DNA from: Streptomyces camelliae
GTDB lineage: Bacteria; Actinomycetota; Actinomycetes; Streptomycetales; Streptomycetaceae
DNA: 64,000 nt
NCBI RefSeq assembly: GCF_027625935.1
Contig: NZ_CP115300.1
Location: forward strand, 8,494,001 to 8,558,000
Direction of reading: 5' to 3'
The notes beneath the pieces are model-generated. The model saw nothing but the letters and a program-made list of their open reading frames with translations. It did not search any database and was not told the DNA's origin. Shown here piece by piece: positions 62,335 to 64,000 of the stretch (the first letter of the stretch is position 1; each line of letters opens with the position of its first letter). The position numbers and the translations under genes are program-made.

Positions 62335-63309
62335 TCAGAACGCGAACAGCGCCATGATCGCGGTGGAGCAGGCCAGCAGCGGCAGCGCCGTCGGGATCTG
62401 GGCCTTGATGGGGCCGTACTGGTCCTTCAGTTCGAGCAGCGTGGCCGGGACGATGTTGTAGTTGGCGGCCATCGGCGTGCACAGCGTGCCCGAGAAGCCG
62501 GCCAGCATGCCGAGCGCGAGGACGGCGGCTTCATTGCCGTGCATCTGCTGGACGAGGACGGGCCAGCCGATCGCCGCGGTCATCACCGGGAACGCGGCGA
62601 AGGCGTTGCCCATGATCACGGTGAACAGGAACATTCCGACGCAGTACGCCATCACGGCAAGGTACTTGGAGTGGTCCGGCAGGACGTCGTGCACGATCCT
62701 GCCGACCTGGGTACCGACCCCGGCCAGCGCGAAGATCGAACCGAGCACGGCGAGGAGCTGGGGCAGCAGCAGGGCGGAGCCCATCGCCTCCAGCATGGAG
62801 CGGCCGGAGTGCAGCGGCACGGACAGCTTGCGCTCGCCCGTGACCAGCATGCCGACGAGGAGGGCGACGAGACAGCCGATGCCGAGCCCGAGGAGCGTGG
62901 CCTTGCCCTTCTCGAACAGGCCGGACGTGTCGAGCAGCGAGGCGCACACGAGGGCGACGAGCGGGATGGTCAGCGCGGGGACGAAGATCCTGCTGCCGAG
63001 CCGGGTCGCGGCGGCCTCGCGTTCCTCCGCGGTGCTGGTGACGGGTTCGCCCTTGCCGAGGAAGTTGAATCCGGCGAGCACGATCAGGGCGAGCACGGCG
63101 ACGCCGAGCGGTTCGGCCGGCAGGGTCCAACCACCGTTGTGCGCGGTGGCGTCGGCGACCCCGGTGCCGTAGGGGAAGGCGAGCCCGAGCAGGCCCCAGA
63201 AGGCGGCGGAGGTCCAGCGCCTGGGGTTGGTGCGGTCGGCCGCCATCTGTACGGCCATGACGACGAGGACGAGGCCCACCAGCCAGTAGAGCCATTCGAC
63301 CTTGATCAC
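62335..63309 (-). CDS. DUF979 membrane protein (permease-like)
   Basis: A 324-residue protein with about nine helices: VEWLYWLVGLVLVVMAVQMA, LPQLLAVLGSIFALAGVG, VIMGNAFAAFPVMTAAIG and LAGFSGTLCTPMAANYN. This is the DUF979 pattern, related to ion-transporter-type permeases. GTG 63309 overlaps the DUF969 stop. The pair probably forms a transporter that supplies substrate for Pcp. Confidence 0.9.
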   Translation of the reverse strand: MIKVEWLYWLVGLVLVVMAVQMAADRTNPRRWTSAAFWGLLGLAFPYGTGVADATAHNGGWTLPAEPLGVAVLALIVLAGFNFLGKGEPVTSTAEEREAAATRLGSRIFVPALTIPLVALVCASLLDTSGLFEKGKATLLGLGIGCLVALLVGMLVTGERKLSVPLHSGRSMLEAMGSALLLPQLLAVLGSIFALAGVGTQVGRIVHDVLPDHSKYLAVMAYCVGMFLFTVIMGNAFAAFPVMTAAIGWPVLVQQMHGNEAAVLALGMLAGFSGTLCTPMAANYNIVPATLLELKDQYGPIKAQIPTALPLLACSTAIMALFAF

Positions 63310-64000
63310 TTGTCGGTTCCCTTCGGCAGCGGCAGATCGTGCTCGGCGTGGGCGAGAGCCGTCTCTCGCTGCAACTGCCGGTCCAGGAGCAGCAGTCGGG
63401 CACCGTGGATGACGAAGGCGCAGGCGGCGAGCGGGATCGCCCACAGGGCCAGCTGGGTCGGTTCGAGATCCTGGTGGTACGTCGAGTTCACGAAGCCGGT
63501 GATCAGCAGAATCGAGCCGATGGCGATGAAGCAGTCCTCGCCGAAGAAGAGGCCCACGGTGTCGGCCGAGGCGGCGTAGGAGCGCACCTTCTCGCGCAGG
63601 CGGTCGGGCAGCGCGGCGCCTGTCGAGCGTTCGGCGGCGGCCTCGGCCATGGGGGCGACCAGCGGCCGTACGGTCTGCGCGGGACCGGCGATGCCGGTGA
63701 GGCCGAGTGCCGCGGTGGTCTGACGGATCAGCAGGTAGACGGTGAGGAACCGGCCGGCGCTCAGGGCGCCGAGCCGGCCGATGAGCCGGCGGGCCTGTTC
63801 GCGCAGGCCGTAGCGTTCCAGCAGGCCGATCACCGGCAGCGCGACGGCGAAGACGGTGACCGAGCGGCTGTCGGCGAAGGACCGGCCGAAGGCCGCGAGG
63901 ACCTCCAGCGGGTTCATCCCGCCGATCAGTCCGGTGAAGACACCGGCTGCACCGATCACGAGGACGGGATTGCGGCGCGTGACGAATCCGAGGATCACCA
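63306..64000 (-). CDS. DUF969 membrane protein (5' end outside window)
   Basis: At least 230 residues of a DUF969 protein with several helices: NPVLVIGAAGVFTGLIGGMNP, VFAVALPVIGLLERYGL, VYLLIRQTTAALGLTGIAGPAQTVRPLVAPM and FFGEDCFIAIGSILLITGFV. The N-terminus lies beyond position 64000, as homologues extend upstream of the first visible residues. It is coupled to DUF979 by GTGA overlap. Confidence 0.88.
   Translation of the reverse strand, partial: VILGFVTRRNPVLVIGAAGVFTGLIGGMNPLEVLAAFGRSFADSRSVTVFAVALPVIGLLERYGLREQARRLIGRLGALSAGRFLTVYLLIRQTTAALGLTGIAGPAQTVRPLVAPMAEAAAERSTGAALPDRLREKVRSYAASADTVGLFFGEDCFIAIGSILLITGFVNSTYHQDLEPTQLALWAIPLAACAFVIHGARLLLLDRQLQRETALAHAEHDLPLPKGTDK

Overview
The window reads as chromosome of a Streptomyces or close relative. 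It has very high G+C, strong third-position GC bias, frequent GTG (and one clear TTG) starts, long runs of start/stop-overlapping genes, mycothiol-type enzymes, and only two TTA codons noticed by eye. I saw no rRNA, tRNA, CRISPR array, integrase or transposase.

Layout. 1-5.3 kb: a truncated zinc-ribbon NAD-dependent epimerase, a membrane-anchored STAND NTPase, a secreted SGNH esterase, and a divergent SDR / MmyB-type regulator pair sharing a near-perfect palindrome. 5.36-27.5 kb: a contractile injection system (CIS, phage-tail-like) locus. It is almost entirely on the minus strand and encodes sheath, two tube-type proteins, baseplate (gp25, J, tail protein I), VgrG-like spike, PAAR tip, LysM hub protein, AAA+ ATPase, DUF4255 cap-type protein, a long disordered protein with repeated VQR motifs, and a small 52-aa gene. 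At its ends lie two single-pass membrane proteins, a secreted beta-propeller protein, and a LuxR-type regulator carrying a TTA (bldA-dependent) codon. There are no head, portal, terminase or tail-fibre genes, which fits a Streptomyces-type cytoplasmic CIS rather than a prophage.

27.6-36.1 kb: metabolic and regulatory genes. These include a TetR/SnoaL divergent pair with twin operators, a tautomerase-family protein, an MDMPI enzyme, an MBL hydrolase with a TTA codon, and a LacI-controlled sugar module (MFS transporter, GH35 beta-galactosidase, LacI) in which the GH35 gene carries four single-base frameshifts. 36.2-40.1 kb: an ABC transporter plus two-component operon. 40.1-45 kb: a TetR/NmrA-like pair, a lytic transglycosylase-like protein, a TatA paralogue, TerD and a KAP NTPase.

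45-51.6 kb: cell-envelope genes (PIG-V-like transferase, two NodB deacetylases, DedA protein, GT28-like glycosyltransferase) beside a BlaI repressor and an M56 protease. CTAC-N5/6-GTAG dyads precede dedA, the glycosyltransferase operon and blaI, and also a PAP2 phosphatase gene 10 kb away, suggesting one BlaI regulon. 53.1-56.9 kb: a reactive-sulfur module (rhodaneses, TauE exporter, MBL-rhodanese fusion) controlled by a CsoR-family repressor that lacks the copper-binding His. TACCCC-N2-GGGGTA palindromes precede both of its promoters. 57-64 kb: an acyl-CoA-dehydrogenase-like flavoprotein, a degraded TMEM175-like fragment, GntR/MFS, the PAP2 phosphatase, and a pcp-DUF979-DUF969 operon running off the right edge.

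All function calls come from reading motifs and gene order; no database search was run.
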